Numbered from the stretch's first letter, positions 6,519 through 13,512 are shown. The stretch: 13,583 bases of DNA from Eubacterium sp. UBA3782 (GCA_002368795.1 DFFG01000055.1:1-13583); one strand, 5' to 3'. Notes: generated from the sequence alone by a model not told the origin. Made by a program: numbers and translations.

Positions 6519-7949
6519 ATGAAGCTGAGTATGTCCATGCTGGCCTGGTATCTGCGCGGGCATAATCCGATCTGCCATATCCGTGATGACGATCTTCGTA
6601 TCCGGGGGCTGCGTTTTGTAATTGATGATTCAGACACAATGCTGCCGGAATATCTCTATTTCGGAGAAGGGCAGAGCTTTTTTACTGCACCGCAGTACAC
6701 CGGAGCCTATCTGGCAGTAAACAGTCACAGTATGCTGATTTTTCCGGAAGCTGATTTCTCTGTGCTTCTGAACGCATTGCTTTCCGCCTTCGACTATTTT
6801 GCCGCCTGGGAGGAACGGCTGCAGGATGCTGCGGGACGGCATGCAGGCCTGCGGGAGTTTGTAGACCTTGCCTCACCGGTATTCTGCAATCCGTTGTCTG
6901 TGGGAAGCCTGGATATGAGCTTCAATGTGGGCAGTGATCTGACCGGTCACCGGGTCGATCCGCTTTGGCGCGAGATTTCCAACGGTGTAAATTCCGCCCA
7001 CGCCGCACAGTATGAACCATATTTTAATTTGGAAGGCAAACCTATAAAGGACTTGTCAGAACGTCCGCAGCTGGTACGCAATGTCTTTGAAGGCGGTGAT
7101 CCGGTAATGATGCTGTATCTGAACCAGGCCGAGGAACCTGCGGGTTATATCGCCATTCTTCAGGAAGACAGTTCCCTGACGCAGATGAATCTGCAGCTTG
7201 CGCCGATATTCGCTCACCATTGCCTTCATGCGGCGGAGCTGACTTCTGATGACGGAGCTATCCAGTCAGGAACAAATATCTTTCAGAACCTTCTGGATGG
7301 CCGGGATGTCGGACCGCTGAATCTGGAACGGCTGCCCCGGCTCCTGCCGCCCCCGCCATGGCGGCTTCTGTCGCTGCGCGTCAGCGGACGGTCCGATCAT
7401 CTTGCCGCCCGTTCTCTGCTTGGCAACCTCAAACGGCAGACCGGCTGCTATTTTCCTGTCGAGCGCGGGGGGATATGTTATTGCATGGCAGCAGAATACC
7501 GGATCCGGATGCTGACACAGGTTACCGATATAGCCGTTGTCGGGGTGTCGATTTCTTTTTCAGATCTTTCCACGATGTATCTCCGCCGCCAGCAGGCTGA
7601 GTTCGCACTGGGTCAGGCTATGGACTCCCCTGGACTCTATCTGTGTGAGGATTACGCCTGCGACTATCTGCTGCGGTCCTTCCGCGCCATGGATATGACG
7701 GCGGCGCTCCTGCATCCTGCACTGGAGATACTGGAAAACTATGATCTGGAAAATCACGGCGAGCTGCGCAGTACGCTTTCGGTGTATCTGACAAAGGAGC
7801 GGAACCAGCTTCTGGCCAGTGAGGCGCTGTATATCCACCCCAACACCATGCGCTACCGCCTGAGCCGGATCCGGGAGCTGACCGGCCTGACGCTGGAAGA
7901 TCCGGAGGAACTGAAATATCTGCGCCTGTCAGACTGGCTGGAGGAATAA
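6519..7949 (+). CDS. PucR-type transcriptional regulator
   Basis: This is a 476-residue cytoplasmic regulator. The C-terminus (about 414-470) is the PucR-type helix-turn-helix: LRSTLSVYLTKERNQLLASE followed by ALYIHPNTMRYRLSRIRELTGL (436-457) and a closing DPEELKYLRLSDWL. The N-terminal 350 residues are a variable sensing region; residues about 350-400 resemble the GGDEF-like/CdaR segment that usually precedes this HTH (LRRQQAEFALGQA). Such regulators generally sense purine, amino acid or aromatic metabolites and control adjacent catabolic genes. An upstream ATG at 6492 lies inside the palindrome; the AGGGAGG site 6 bases before 6519 decides the start. It is divergent from the UroD-like operon, its likely target. 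The effector is unknown. Confidence 0.85.
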   Translation: MKLSMSMLAWYLRGHNPICHIRDDDLRIRGLRFVIDDSDTMLPEYLYFGEGQSFFTAPQYTGAYLAVNSHSMLIFPEADFSVLLNALLSAFDYFAAWEERLQDAAGRHAGLREFVDLASPVFCNPLSVGSLDMSFNVGSDLTGHRVDPLWREISNGVNSAHAAQYEPYFNLEGKPIKDLSERPQLVRNVFEGGDPVMMLYLNQAEEPAGYIAILQEDSSLTQMNLQLAPIFAHHCLHAAELTSDDGAIQSGTNIFQNLLDGRDVGPLNLERLPRLLPPPPWRLLSLRVSGRSDHLAARSLLGNLKRQTGCYFPVERGGICYCMAAEYRIRMLTQVTDIAVVGVSISFSDLSTMYLRRQQAEFALGQAMDSPGLYLCEDYACDYLLRSFRAMDMTAALLHPALEILENYDLENHGELRSTLSVYLTKERNQLLASEALYIHPNTMRYRLSRIRELTGLTLEDPEELKYLRLSDWLEE

Positions 7950-8028
7950 GCGCATTCCTGATCCAGTCCCGGGGCAGAAAGATTCCTGAATTTCTCATTC
8001 GTTTTCACAGAATCAGATGCTAAAATGA

Positions 8029-8066
8029 TCTTAACTTAACGGCATTGGGACGGTTCTATCGGTCTG
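8029..8066 (+). repeat. Dispersed repeat copy 3' of pucR
   Basis: This copy has the TCTTAACTTAACGGCATT head, the GGGACGGTTCTATC core and a GGTCTG tail. It starts about 80 bases after the PucR-type gene. It is unpaired here: there is no inverted partner within the spacer. Confidence 0.85.
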
Positions 8067-8162
8067 CCGTTTGTCGGTGTGAACCGGCCCGCCGCCATTG
8101 ATATGCCCTGCAAGAATATCAGGACATTCGATATACTCATTAGCGCATTGGCTGCGGCTAAC
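8031..8162 (-). pseudogene. Coding remnant with a repeat-derived tail
   Basis: Between an in-frame TAG (8163-8165) and TAA (8031-8033) lies a 43-codon frame whose first part, CANEYIECPDILAGHINGGG, looks like a real protein fragment. It then runs into the dispersed repeat, which translates as a DRTVPMPL-type tail. There is no start codon near the beginning. I read it as the broken end of a lost gene into which the repeat became joined. The family is not recognised, and the piece is short enough for chance to be possible. Confidence 0.3.
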
Positions 8163-8194
8163 CTAAAATGAGATCGTGAAATAAAGGAATAATA

Positions 8195-8208
8195 ATAACA
8201 ATTGTTAT
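8195..8208. promoter_or_regulatory. 14-base palindrome before the flavodoxin-like gene
   Basis: ATAACAATTGTTAT is a perfect palindrome ending two bases before the AAGGAG ribosome site of the flavodoxin-like gene. Its form (ACAATTGT centre) resembles operators of MarR- or HxlR-type regulators, which often control such reductases. No such regulator is in the window. Confidence 0.45.
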
Positions 8209-8225
8209 AAGGAGCAGATAAAAGG

Positions 8226-8768
8226 ATGAGACACATCTTAATCATCATCGGCACTGCAAATAAGGGCGGCAATACAGATACGCTGGCAGAGCGTTTTGCA
8301 GAAGGAGCCCGGGAAGCCGGACATGAGGTCCAGAAAGTACTCCTGGGGAATGACATTCACGGATGCCGCGGCTGCGGTGCCTGCCAGGTCGGCCAGAAAG
8401 GCTGCGTCATCAAAGATATCATGCAGGATATTTATCCCCTCTATGCCTGGGCAGACACGGTCGTTCTTGCTTCTCCGGTATTCTTTGCCACGATCACCAG
8501 TCAGACAAAAGCCTTTCTGGACCGGCTATATGCAATCGGCAAAGAAGATATTTACCCGAAAAAGGATATGATGCTGCTGATGACTGCAGAAGATGACAGC
8601 GAGCGTACCTTCGCAAACGCACGCCGCTATTATGAATTTATCAATGTATGCTTCGGACCGGACGCCGGAACATACTTCGCCGGCGGATGCTGCGGAAAGC
8701 CCGGACACCATAGCGTACCGGAAAAGCACCTGGACGGAGCTTACACGCTCGGAAAAAATCTGAAATAA
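8226..8768 (+). CDS. Flavodoxin-fold iron-sulfur flavoprotein-like reductase
   Basis: This is a 180-residue protein with a flavodoxin/NADPH-dependent FMN reductase fold. The first strand and FMN phosphate loop are ILIIIGTANKGGNT (4-17). DTVVLASPVFFATITSQTKAFLDR (77-100) is the usual flavin-contacting block. Between them lies GCRGCGACQVGQKGC (46-60), giving Cys47, 50, 53 and 60 in C-x2-C-x2-C-x6-C spacing. This matches the compact cysteine motif of iron-sulfur flavoproteins that hold a [4Fe-4S] cluster, although many relatives keep part of the motif without a proven cluster. A probable role is two-electron or one-electron transfer to quinones, nitro compounds or oxidants. AAGGAG lies 11 bases before the ATG, slightly long. 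A palindrome directly upstream hints at repression. It converges with the XRE-type gene. Confidence 0.8.
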   Translation: MRHILIIIGTANKGGNTDTLAERFAEGAREAGHEVQKVLLGNDIHGCRGCGACQVGQKGCVIKDIMQDIYPLYAWADTVVLASPVFFATITSQTKAFLDRLYAIGKEDIYPKKDMMLLMTAEDDSERTFANARRYYEFINVCFGPDAGTYFAGGCCGKPGHHSVPEKHLDGAYTLGKNLK

Positions 8769-8774
8769 CAGACA

Positions 8775-8810
8775 ACAAATGGGACGGTTCTATAGAACCG
8801 TCCCATTTGT
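8775..8810. terminator. 36-base perfect palindrome between convergent genes
   Basis: Two copies of the dispersed repeat core meet head to head with no spacer: 18-base arms 8775-8792 and 8793-8810 are exact reverse complements centred on CTATAG. It lies 7 bases after the plus-strand flavodoxin-like stop and 15 bases before the minus-strand XRE-type stop. It has no long T-tract but would form a very stable hairpin on either transcript, and it is the only structure separating these converging genes. A further partial copy (CCCATTTGTC) follows at 8814-8823. Confidence 0.7.
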
Positions 8811-8825
8811 CTGCCCATTTGTCTT

Positions 8826-9509
8826 CTACCGCAGGATCTCTACGGTTTCGTTTTCTGCCCCGGGGTTTTTCTGGATGGCGGTGAAGAAGATGGTCTTGTG
8901 TACCAGCTGGTCGGGATTTCTTGAGTCGTAACTGGTCTCGTACCGGAACCGCGGTACCATGTGGAACCGGGATACGGCGATGTAGTCGGAGATGGAGAAT
9001 GCCGCGAACAGCAGGATGGCGCATGCGGCGACTGCCAGCAGGCGCCAGCGTCTTTTCGGCATGGCGCTGCGGGCTGAGATGTATACCCCGATCAGCAGGA
9101 TGATGCTGCCCAGGGTGGCGTAGATGCTTCCCCAGCTGCTGTCGCTGGGAAACATTGTCAGTGCCGATACGATGATGAACAGACCGAAGGCTGCGGTCAG
9201 GCTGCCTGCTATCTTCATCTTTCCGGCTTTTACTTCGCTGCGGCTGTATTCCGCCATGGCAACAGCGGTTTCTCTTGTTTCCTGATCCATGTTCTCGCTT
9301 TTCCTTTCTCCGGCGATGATCTCCGGTATGCTCACCGCATAATAGTCGGCAAGCTCGACGAGCATGCCGATGTCGGGCATGCTGCTTCCGGTCTCCCAGC
9401 GCGATACGGTCCGGTTGGAGACGTTCAGCTCTTCTGCCACCTTCTCCTGCGTCAGATTTTTCTCTTTTCGAAGCTCCTTCAGAAATGAGCCTATCTTTAC
9501 CTGATCCAT
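8826..9509 (-). CDS. XRE-family HTH regulator with membrane domain
   Basis: This is a 227-residue protein. The N-terminus is a Cro/cI-type helix-turn-helix: IGSFLKELRKEKNLTQEKVA (6-25), then SNRTVSRWETGSSMPDIGML (31-50), and a dimer-like helix to about 65. After a polar linker come three predicted membrane helices at about 99-119, 128-146 and 156-174, then a soluble tail of about 50 residues (177-227) that should face outside if the N-terminus is inside. The layout suggests a membrane-tethered one-component sensor. A near-perfect AAAGGAGGT site stands 7 bases before the ATG. No target operon is adjacent on its strand; the signal and targets are unknown. It converges with the flavodoxin-like gene. 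Confidence 0.8.
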   Translation of the reverse strand: MDQVKIGSFLKELRKEKNLTQEKVAEELNVSNRTVSRWETGSSMPDIGMLVELADYYAVSIPEIIAGERKSENMDQETRETAVAMAEYSRSEVKAGKMKIAGSLTAAFGLFIIVSALTMFPSDSSWGSIYATLGSIILLIGVYISARSAMPKRRWRLLAVAACAILLFAAFSISDYIAVSRFHMVPRFRYETSYDSRNPDQLVHKTIFFTAIQKNPGAENETVEILR

Positions 9510-9883
9510 GCAGGTGACCTCCTTTCCCTGTCATCGTATCTTCTGCCGGCTTTTTTGAACACGACACAAAGCGAGAATTGCCGTATCCAGGCCTGCAGAC
9601 AGCCTTGTCTGGCCGGTTTTGCGGGAACGCAGACCAGTATTTTTAAACAGGAAGTGATTGTTGATCTTTAGATCGGTCACCTCCGTCTGGGTCTTGCGCA
9701 GGCTGGTAAGCATCATGGCCTGTTTCTGGGTCTCCGACGCGATCTGCATCTCCTTCTGGGACAGCTCCTGCCCTGCCGGCAAAGCGTGCCGGCGGATGCC
9801 TTCTGCCTGCCCACGCCTGCGCGTTCCGAAAAATGTGCCGGTCGGTCTGCGCCTGATGTCTTCTGAAAAAACAGTCTATTCCG
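9510..9883. other. Gene-poor stretch with one long unassigned minus frame
   Basis: No gene can be supported with confidence between the XRE-type gene and the dsdA terminator. One minus-strand frame is open from 9875 to its stop at 9531 (114 codons). It has no ATG with a ribosome site, but its middle part, QKEMQIASETQKQAMMLTSL and TQTEVTDLKINNHFLF, has a helix-like, coding-like composition. It may be the remnant of a lost gene. Overlapping frames on the plus strand and in other minus frames are compositionally poor and are not listed. Confidence 0.3.
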
Positions 9884-9922
9884 AAAACGCCCGTCCGGAT
9901 CACTTTCCGGGCAGGCGTTTTT
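9884..9922 (-). terminator. Bidirectional terminator downstream of dsdA
   Basis: AACGCCCGTCCGGA and TCCGGGCAGGCGTT form a 14-base stem with one mismatch and one G-T/G-U type pair, around a 6-base loop. On the minus strand it is preceded by an A-rich stretch and followed by TTTT, about 70 bases after the dsdA stop. On the plus strand it is followed by five T residues and a pyrimidine-rich tail. This is an ordinary terminator, unlike the repeat-based ends of most other genes here. Confidence 0.7.
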
Positions 9923-9989
9923 CCTTCTTCTTCATTCAAAATACCAAATCAGCCGATTCGTCTCGCCCTGCTATAAAGTATAGCATGCA

Positions 9990-11318
9990 TTAGTCGAGAT
10001 ATGTGTGCTTATATTCCTCGCGGATCTCCTCCGGCACGAGGCTGCCGCCGGTCGCCCAGGCGATATGGGATGCCTGATCCAGCTTTCCTTCCAGTCCGTT
10101 TTCCTTGACGTAAGCCCGTCCCTCCGGGCTGGCCATGAGCCGGATCGGTCCCTGGAAGCAGGCACAGGCACTGGGCTCGAGGAAGATGTCCTCCGCCTCC
10201 AGCAGATCTCTCATGTAATCGTAAAGCTTTGCGTCTTTTACTGTAAGCTCGCCGGAGAGGTGCTTTTTCATCACGCCGCCGACAAAACCAGAGGGTCTGC
10301 CAACAGCCAGCCCATCTGCGTGGGTCGCGCCGGAAAGGCCGATATCCTGCACGGCAATGGCACTGTTCATGCCGGATGCCATGCCCAGCAGCATGCAGGG
10401 CGCATTCACTGGTTCCACAAAGAAGCAGTGGACCGCATCGCCAAAAACATGCTTCAGGCCAAAGGTGATCCCGCCGGGGGCACCGCCCACACCGCAGGGA
10501 ATGTAGACAAACATGGGATGCTCCGCATCCACGGCAACGTTCTGCTCCGCAAGCTGCCCTGCGAGGCGTTTTGCCGCAACGGCATAGCCAAGGAAGAGGT
10601 TCCGGGAATTCTCGTCGTCAACAAAGTAGCTCATGGGATCCTCATCCGACAGGCGCCGGCCGTTTTTTACCGCCTCACTGTAGTCGGATTCGTACTCGAC
10701 CACCGTAACACCGCGGCTCCTGAGCAGGTCTTTTTTCCACTGCCGGGCATCCGCGGACATATGAACGATGACCGTAAAGCCGATGGCCGCGCTCATGATG
10801 CCGATGCTCATGCCCAGATTTCCGGTGGAGCCCACCTGGATCTTATACCTGGAGAAAAACCCCCGCATCTCCGGGGAAGCCAGTTTTCCATAGTCATCCC
10901 CCTCGGAGAGCAGGCCGTTTTCGAAGGCCAGATCCTCGGTATGCTTCAGGACCTCATAGATGCCGCCCCGGGCTTTTACCGAACCGGCGATGGCCAGGTG
11001 GCTGTCCTGCTTGAGCAGCAGGCGGCCGGACAGGCCGCTGCCGTATTTTTTATTCAGGAGCTTCTGCATCTCCGGGATCGGCGTCAGAACCGATTCGATG
11101 ATGCCGCCCCGGTCAGCAGTTTCCGGAAAGCACTTCTGGATGAAGGGGGCAAACCGCGCAAGCCTTGCCTCCGCGTCGTCGATGTCCTTCATGGACAGCT
11201 CCGCGCCGACGCATGCGCTGGCAAAATCCGTCTTGTCCGGATTGATCCAGATGACCTCCTTCTGCTCCTTCATATCTGCGATGACAGGGCTCTTCTCAGT
11301 CAGTGTTCGGATATCCAT
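9990..11318 (-). CDS. dsdA: D-serine ammonia-lyase (D-serine dehydratase)
   Basis: This is a 442-residue protein, the same length as E. coli DsdA. It is a fold-type II PLP enzyme converting D-serine to pyruvate and ammonia in the cytoplasm. Visible family blocks are LLLKQDSHLAIAGSVKARGG (99-118) with Lys115 as the PLP-binding lysine, VGSTGNLGMSIG (about 161-172) for the substrate carboxylate, the glycine loop CGVGGAPGG binding the PLP phosphate, and the C-terminal IAWATGGSLVP. All core elements are present, so it should be active. The ATG follows a GAGAGGAAA site. It is 78 bases downstream of the tetR-type gene on the same strand, with no terminator between, so they are probably co-transcribed. 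The usual partners dsdC (LysR regulator) and dsdX (permease) are absent. Confidence 0.93.
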   Translation of the reverse strand: MDIRTLTEKSPVIADMKEQKEVIWINPDKTDFASACVGAELSMKDIDDAEARLARFAPFIQKCFPETADRGGIIESVLTPIPEMQKLLNKKYGSGLSGRLLLKQDSHLAIAGSVKARGGIYEVLKHTEDLAFENGLLSEGDDYGKLASPEMRGFFSRYKIQVGSTGNLGMSIGIMSAAIGFTVIVHMSADARQWKKDLLRSRGVTVVEYESDYSEAVKNGRRLSDEDPMSYFVDDENSRNLFLGYAVAAKRLAGQLAEQNVAVDAEHPMFVYIPCGVGGAPGGITFGLKHVFGDAVHCFFVEPVNAPCMLLGMASGMNSAIAVQDIGLSGATHADGLAVGRPSGFVGGVMKKHLSGELTVKDAKLYDYMRDLLEAEDIFLEPSACACFQGPIRLMASPEGRAYVKENGLEGKLDQASHIAWATGGSLVPEEIREEYKHTYLD

Positions 11319-11396
11319 CTGCTTTCCTCTCTTCCCAATCTTTCGTCTGGTCTGCCTCCATTGGCTTCCCCTTCTCGGCCTGTGCGGCGCTCATCT

Positions 11397-11978
11397 TTAC
11401 CATCCGATCATGGATTCCTGCACGGCTCCCTGCCGCCGGATCAGATCGTACAGCTCTGCCGGCTCCTCCCGGCAGCCCTTCTGCAGCCACATCCGCACCA
11501 CGGCAGTCATGCCGATGAGGAAAAATACGCCATGATACTCCATCTCTTCCATCGAAGCTGCGCCAAAGTGCTGGGGGCTGGCGTCTGTCTCCTTGTACCG
11601 ATCAATTATCGTGTCCCAGGCGAGCTGCAGAACACCGGAGTTCCTGCTTTCCGTAAGGTAGTACAGGTAGAACTCCCGATGCTCCCGGATAAAAGCAAAA
11701 ATCTCCGCAAAACATTCCCGTGCATGGGCTTTTTCATCCAGCTTGCGGAAGAAAGTTTCTGTCAGCTGGCGGGACATGCTCTTTTCCACCTTCTCAACCA
11801 GATCATAGACATCCTGATAATGCGCATAAAACGTGGACCGGTGGATGTCGGCCCGCTCGCAGATCTCCCGCACCGTGATCTTGCCGATCGGGCGATGCTC
11901 TTCTGCCATCATCTCATAGACCGTCTGGATGATCTTCCTGTCGGTTTCCTTGTTCAGCCGGTTGTTTTTCACGTTCAT
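11397..11978 (-). CDS. TetR/AcrR-family regulator
   Basis: This is a 193-residue protein. The N-terminal HTH (about 10-56) reads DRKIIQTVYEMMAEE, then ITVREICERADIHRSTFYAHYQDVYDLVEKVE (34-65), the standard TetR DNA-binding block. The C-terminal part is helical and aromatic-rich (EFYLYYLTESR, then EMEYHGVFFLIGMTAVVRMWL), of the kind seen in the TetR_C_7 group of Firmicutes. An earlier ATG at 11996 overlaps the operator, but GCAGGAG 8 bases before 11978 decides the start. It leads the tetR-dsdA operon and is divergent from the MATE exporter; inverted operator-like sites bracket the shared promoter region, so it very probably represses both directions and itself. The ligand is unknown; D-serine or an antibiotic are candidates. 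Confidence 0.85.
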   Translation of the reverse strand: MNVKNNRLNKETDRKIIQTVYEMMAEEHRPIGKITVREICERADIHRSTFYAHYQDVYDLVEKVEKSMSRQLTETFFRKLDEKAHARECFAEIFAFIREHREFYLYYLTESRNSGVLQLAWDTIIDRYKETDASPQHFGAASMEEMEYHGVFFLIGMTAVVRMWLQKGCREEPAELYDLIRRQGAVQESMIGW

Positions 11979-11994
11979 GATAGGATCTCCTGCC

Positions 11995-12014
11995 ATTAAT
12001 CCGACACTTGTCGG
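11995..12014. promoter_or_regulatory. Operator-like site, tetR side
   Basis: ATTAATCCGACACTTGT (11995-12011) matches the reverse complement of 12072-12088 at 16 of 17 positions. It also contains its own dyad, CCGACA-CT-TGTCGG (12001-12014). It lies within the 5' untranslated region predicted for the tetR-dsdA transcript. This is the expected form of a TetR-family binding site. Confidence 0.65.
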
Positions 12015-12025
12015 TAAATTATCGG

Positions 12026-12054
12026 TTGTTGCCTCATCTCACAAGCAGTATACT
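12026..12054 (+). promoter_or_regulatory. Promoter for the MATE exporter
   Basis: TTGTTG (12026-12031) and TATACT (12049-12054) are separated by exactly 17 bases, a good sigma-A promoter. Transcription would begin near 12061, about 60 bases before the MATE start codon, so the operator at 12072-12088 would lie just downstream of the start point, where a bound repressor would block elongation or clearance. Confidence 0.65.
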
Positions 12055-12075
12055 AGAAGTGCATTAAGAAAACAA
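12047..12075 (-). promoter_or_regulatory. Promoter for tetR-dsdA, face to face
   Basis: On the minus strand TTGTTT (12075-12070) and TATACT (12052-12047) are separated by exactly 17 bases. Its -10 box shares four base pairs with the -10 box of the opposite promoter, so both cannot be occupied at once. Its -35 box overlaps the operator at 12072-12088. Confidence 0.55.
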
Positions 12076-12088
12076 GTGTCTGATTAAT
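12072..12088. promoter_or_regulatory. Operator-like site, MATE side
   Basis: ACAAGTGTCTGATTAAT is the inverted partner of 11995-12011 (16 of 17 bases). It overlaps the -35 box of the tetR promoter and sits just after the start point of the MATE promoter, so one site could control both genes. Confidence 0.65.
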
Positions 12089-12122
12089 ACCAGAATCAAT
12101 GCATCTCAAAGGAGATCTTACC

Positions 12123-13472
12123 ATGAAAAATGAAAAACTTATGAGGGAGGGAAGCATTCCCGAGCTGCTTTTGAAGCTTAGCCTCCCTGTCATCCTGGTT
12201 ATGATGGTCACCGTCCTCTACAACATGGCCGATACTTTTTTTATCGGACGAACCGGTGATGCATCCCAGCTGGCCGCCATTTCTCTGGCCGGCCCAGTCT
12301 TCTCTGCCATTTCTGCCTTCAACACCCTGATCGGCTTCGGCGGCTGCACGGCCTGCTCCATCGCCCTTGGCGAAGGCCGGGAGGATCTGGTGAAGAAGTA
12401 CAGCTCCTTCGTCCTCTATTCTTCGCTGGGTCTTGGAATCGTTTTAGGCGTTCTTCTCATCGCCATCATGGATCCGCTGCTTGTCGTCCTTGGCACAGAC
12501 GCCTCAACTGCTGTCCATGCAGCAGAGTACCTGCGGGTCCTTGCCCTCGGTGCGCCCTTCCTGATCATGAGCGGTGCCCTTGGCAATACTGTCCGGGCCG
12601 ATGGCGACGCCAAAGGTGCCTTAGCCGCCTCCCTGACCGGCACCCTGCTGAATGTCGCCCTGGATCCGCTTTTCATCGCCGTCTTCCACTGGGGCTGCAC
12701 AGGAGCAGCGCTCGCCACAGTAATCGGCAATGCGGTAAGCCTTCTGCTTCTCCTTGGCGCAGTGAGGAAAAAACCGGCATTCTCCCTGTCACCGAAGGAC
12801 TTCACCCTCAAAAAAGAAATTTCCCTGTATGTACTGAGCCTTGGCTTCCCCATGGCCGCCAGCACCCTGCTGATGAGCTTTAGCACCACCATCTCCAACC
12901 GCATCGCGGTCTCCTACGGAAACATCGTTATTGCCGCCCGCAACGTCTCCGGCAAAAGCGCGATGCTGATCCCGATGATCGCCATGGGCATCTGCATGGG
13001 CGTCCAGCCGGCCATCTCCTACGCCTACGGCTCCAAAAACGAGGCCCGCCTCCGCAAAATCGTCCTTGGCGTCGGCGCTGTCTGCTTCGTCTTCGCAGCC
13101 ATCACATCCGTCGGCTTCTTCCTCTTCCGCGAGCAGTTCGTCGCTGCCTTCAGCCCGGATCCAGAGATCATCACCCTCGGAAAAGAAATGATGCTCGGCA
13201 CACTGGTGGCTGTCCCGATCGAGAGCGTCTACCACATGTGCTCCACCTACCTGCAGGCCACCGGCAAGGTCGCCTACGCAACCCTGACCTCCCTCCTCCA
13301 GAAGGGACTCGTCTTCCTGCCGGTACTCATCGTCATGGAACGCCTCATGGGCCTCAACGGCATCATATACTCCAACGCCGTCACCTCGCTGATCTCCACC
13401 GCCATCGCCCTGATGCTCTGCACCAGCTGGAGCCGGCAGATCAGCCTCGCCGCCAGCCAAAGCGCCGCCTGA
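12123..13472 (+). CDS. MATE-family multidrug exporter
   Basis: This is a 449-residue integral membrane protein of normal MATE length with two MatE halves and about 12 membrane helices. The first half begins LLKLSLPVILVMMVTVLYNM, then ADTFFIGRTGD (helix 1 and the following loop, a MATE hallmark) and ends near helix 6. The second half begins EISLYVLSLGFPMAASTLLM. MGICMGVQPAISYAYGSKNEARLRK in the second half is the conserved helix-7/8 block containing the invariant QPxxSYxYG motif. Such proteins export cationic drugs or metabolites in exchange for sodium or protons. AAAGGAG stands 8 bases before the ATG at 12123; an earlier in-frame ATG at 12099 has no site. Divergent from tetR-dsdA with shared operators, so probably induced by the TetR ligand. 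The substrate cannot be told from sequence. Confidence 0.9.
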   Translation: MKNEKLMREGSIPELLLKLSLPVILVMMVTVLYNMADTFFIGRTGDASQLAAISLAGPVFSAISAFNTLIGFGGCTACSIALGEGREDLVKKYSSFVLYSSLGLGIVLGVLLIAIMDPLLVVLGTDASTAVHAAEYLRVLALGAPFLIMSGALGNTVRADGDAKGALAASLTGTLLNVALDPLFIAVFHWGCTGAALATVIGNAVSLLLLLGAVRKKPAFSLSPKDFTLKKEISLYVLSLGFPMAASTLLMSFSTTISNRIAVSYGNIVIAARNVSGKSAMLIPMIAMGICMGVQPAISYAYGSKNEARLRKIVLGVGAVCFVFAAITSVGFFLFREQFVAAFSPDPEIITLGKEMMLGTLVAVPIESVYHMCSTYLQATGKVAYATLTSLLQKGLVFLPVLIVMERLMGLNGIIYSNAVTSLISTAIALMLCTSWSRQISLAASQSAA

Positions 13473-13477
13473 AAAGG

Positions 13478-13500
13478 CAAATGGGACGGTTCTATCTGTC
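13478..13500 (+). repeat. Dispersed repeat copy after the MATE gene
   Basis: CAAATGGGACGGTTCTATCTGTC starts five bases after the MATE stop codon. It is a headless copy (no CTTAACG) of the core. It can pair with the inverted copy at the window end to make a terminator-like hairpin. Confidence 0.85.
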
Positions 13501-13512
13501 TTCCTTGCAAAT

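Noticed and set aside
8641..9567. A 308-codon minus-strand frame
   Set aside because: It overlaps the XRE-type gene in another frame and crosses the palindromic spacer into the flavodoxin-like gene; its composition is dominated by Arg, His and Gly.
9658..9993. A 111-codon plus-strand frame
   Set aside because: It passes through the terminator at 9884-9922, lacks a ribosome site and resembles no protein.
10005..11999. A 664-codon open frame on the plus strand
   Set aside because: It runs antisense across dsdA and the tetR-type gene, both recognised by clear family motifs; long antisense frames arise from their GC-rich codon use. Its translation has no recognisable domain.
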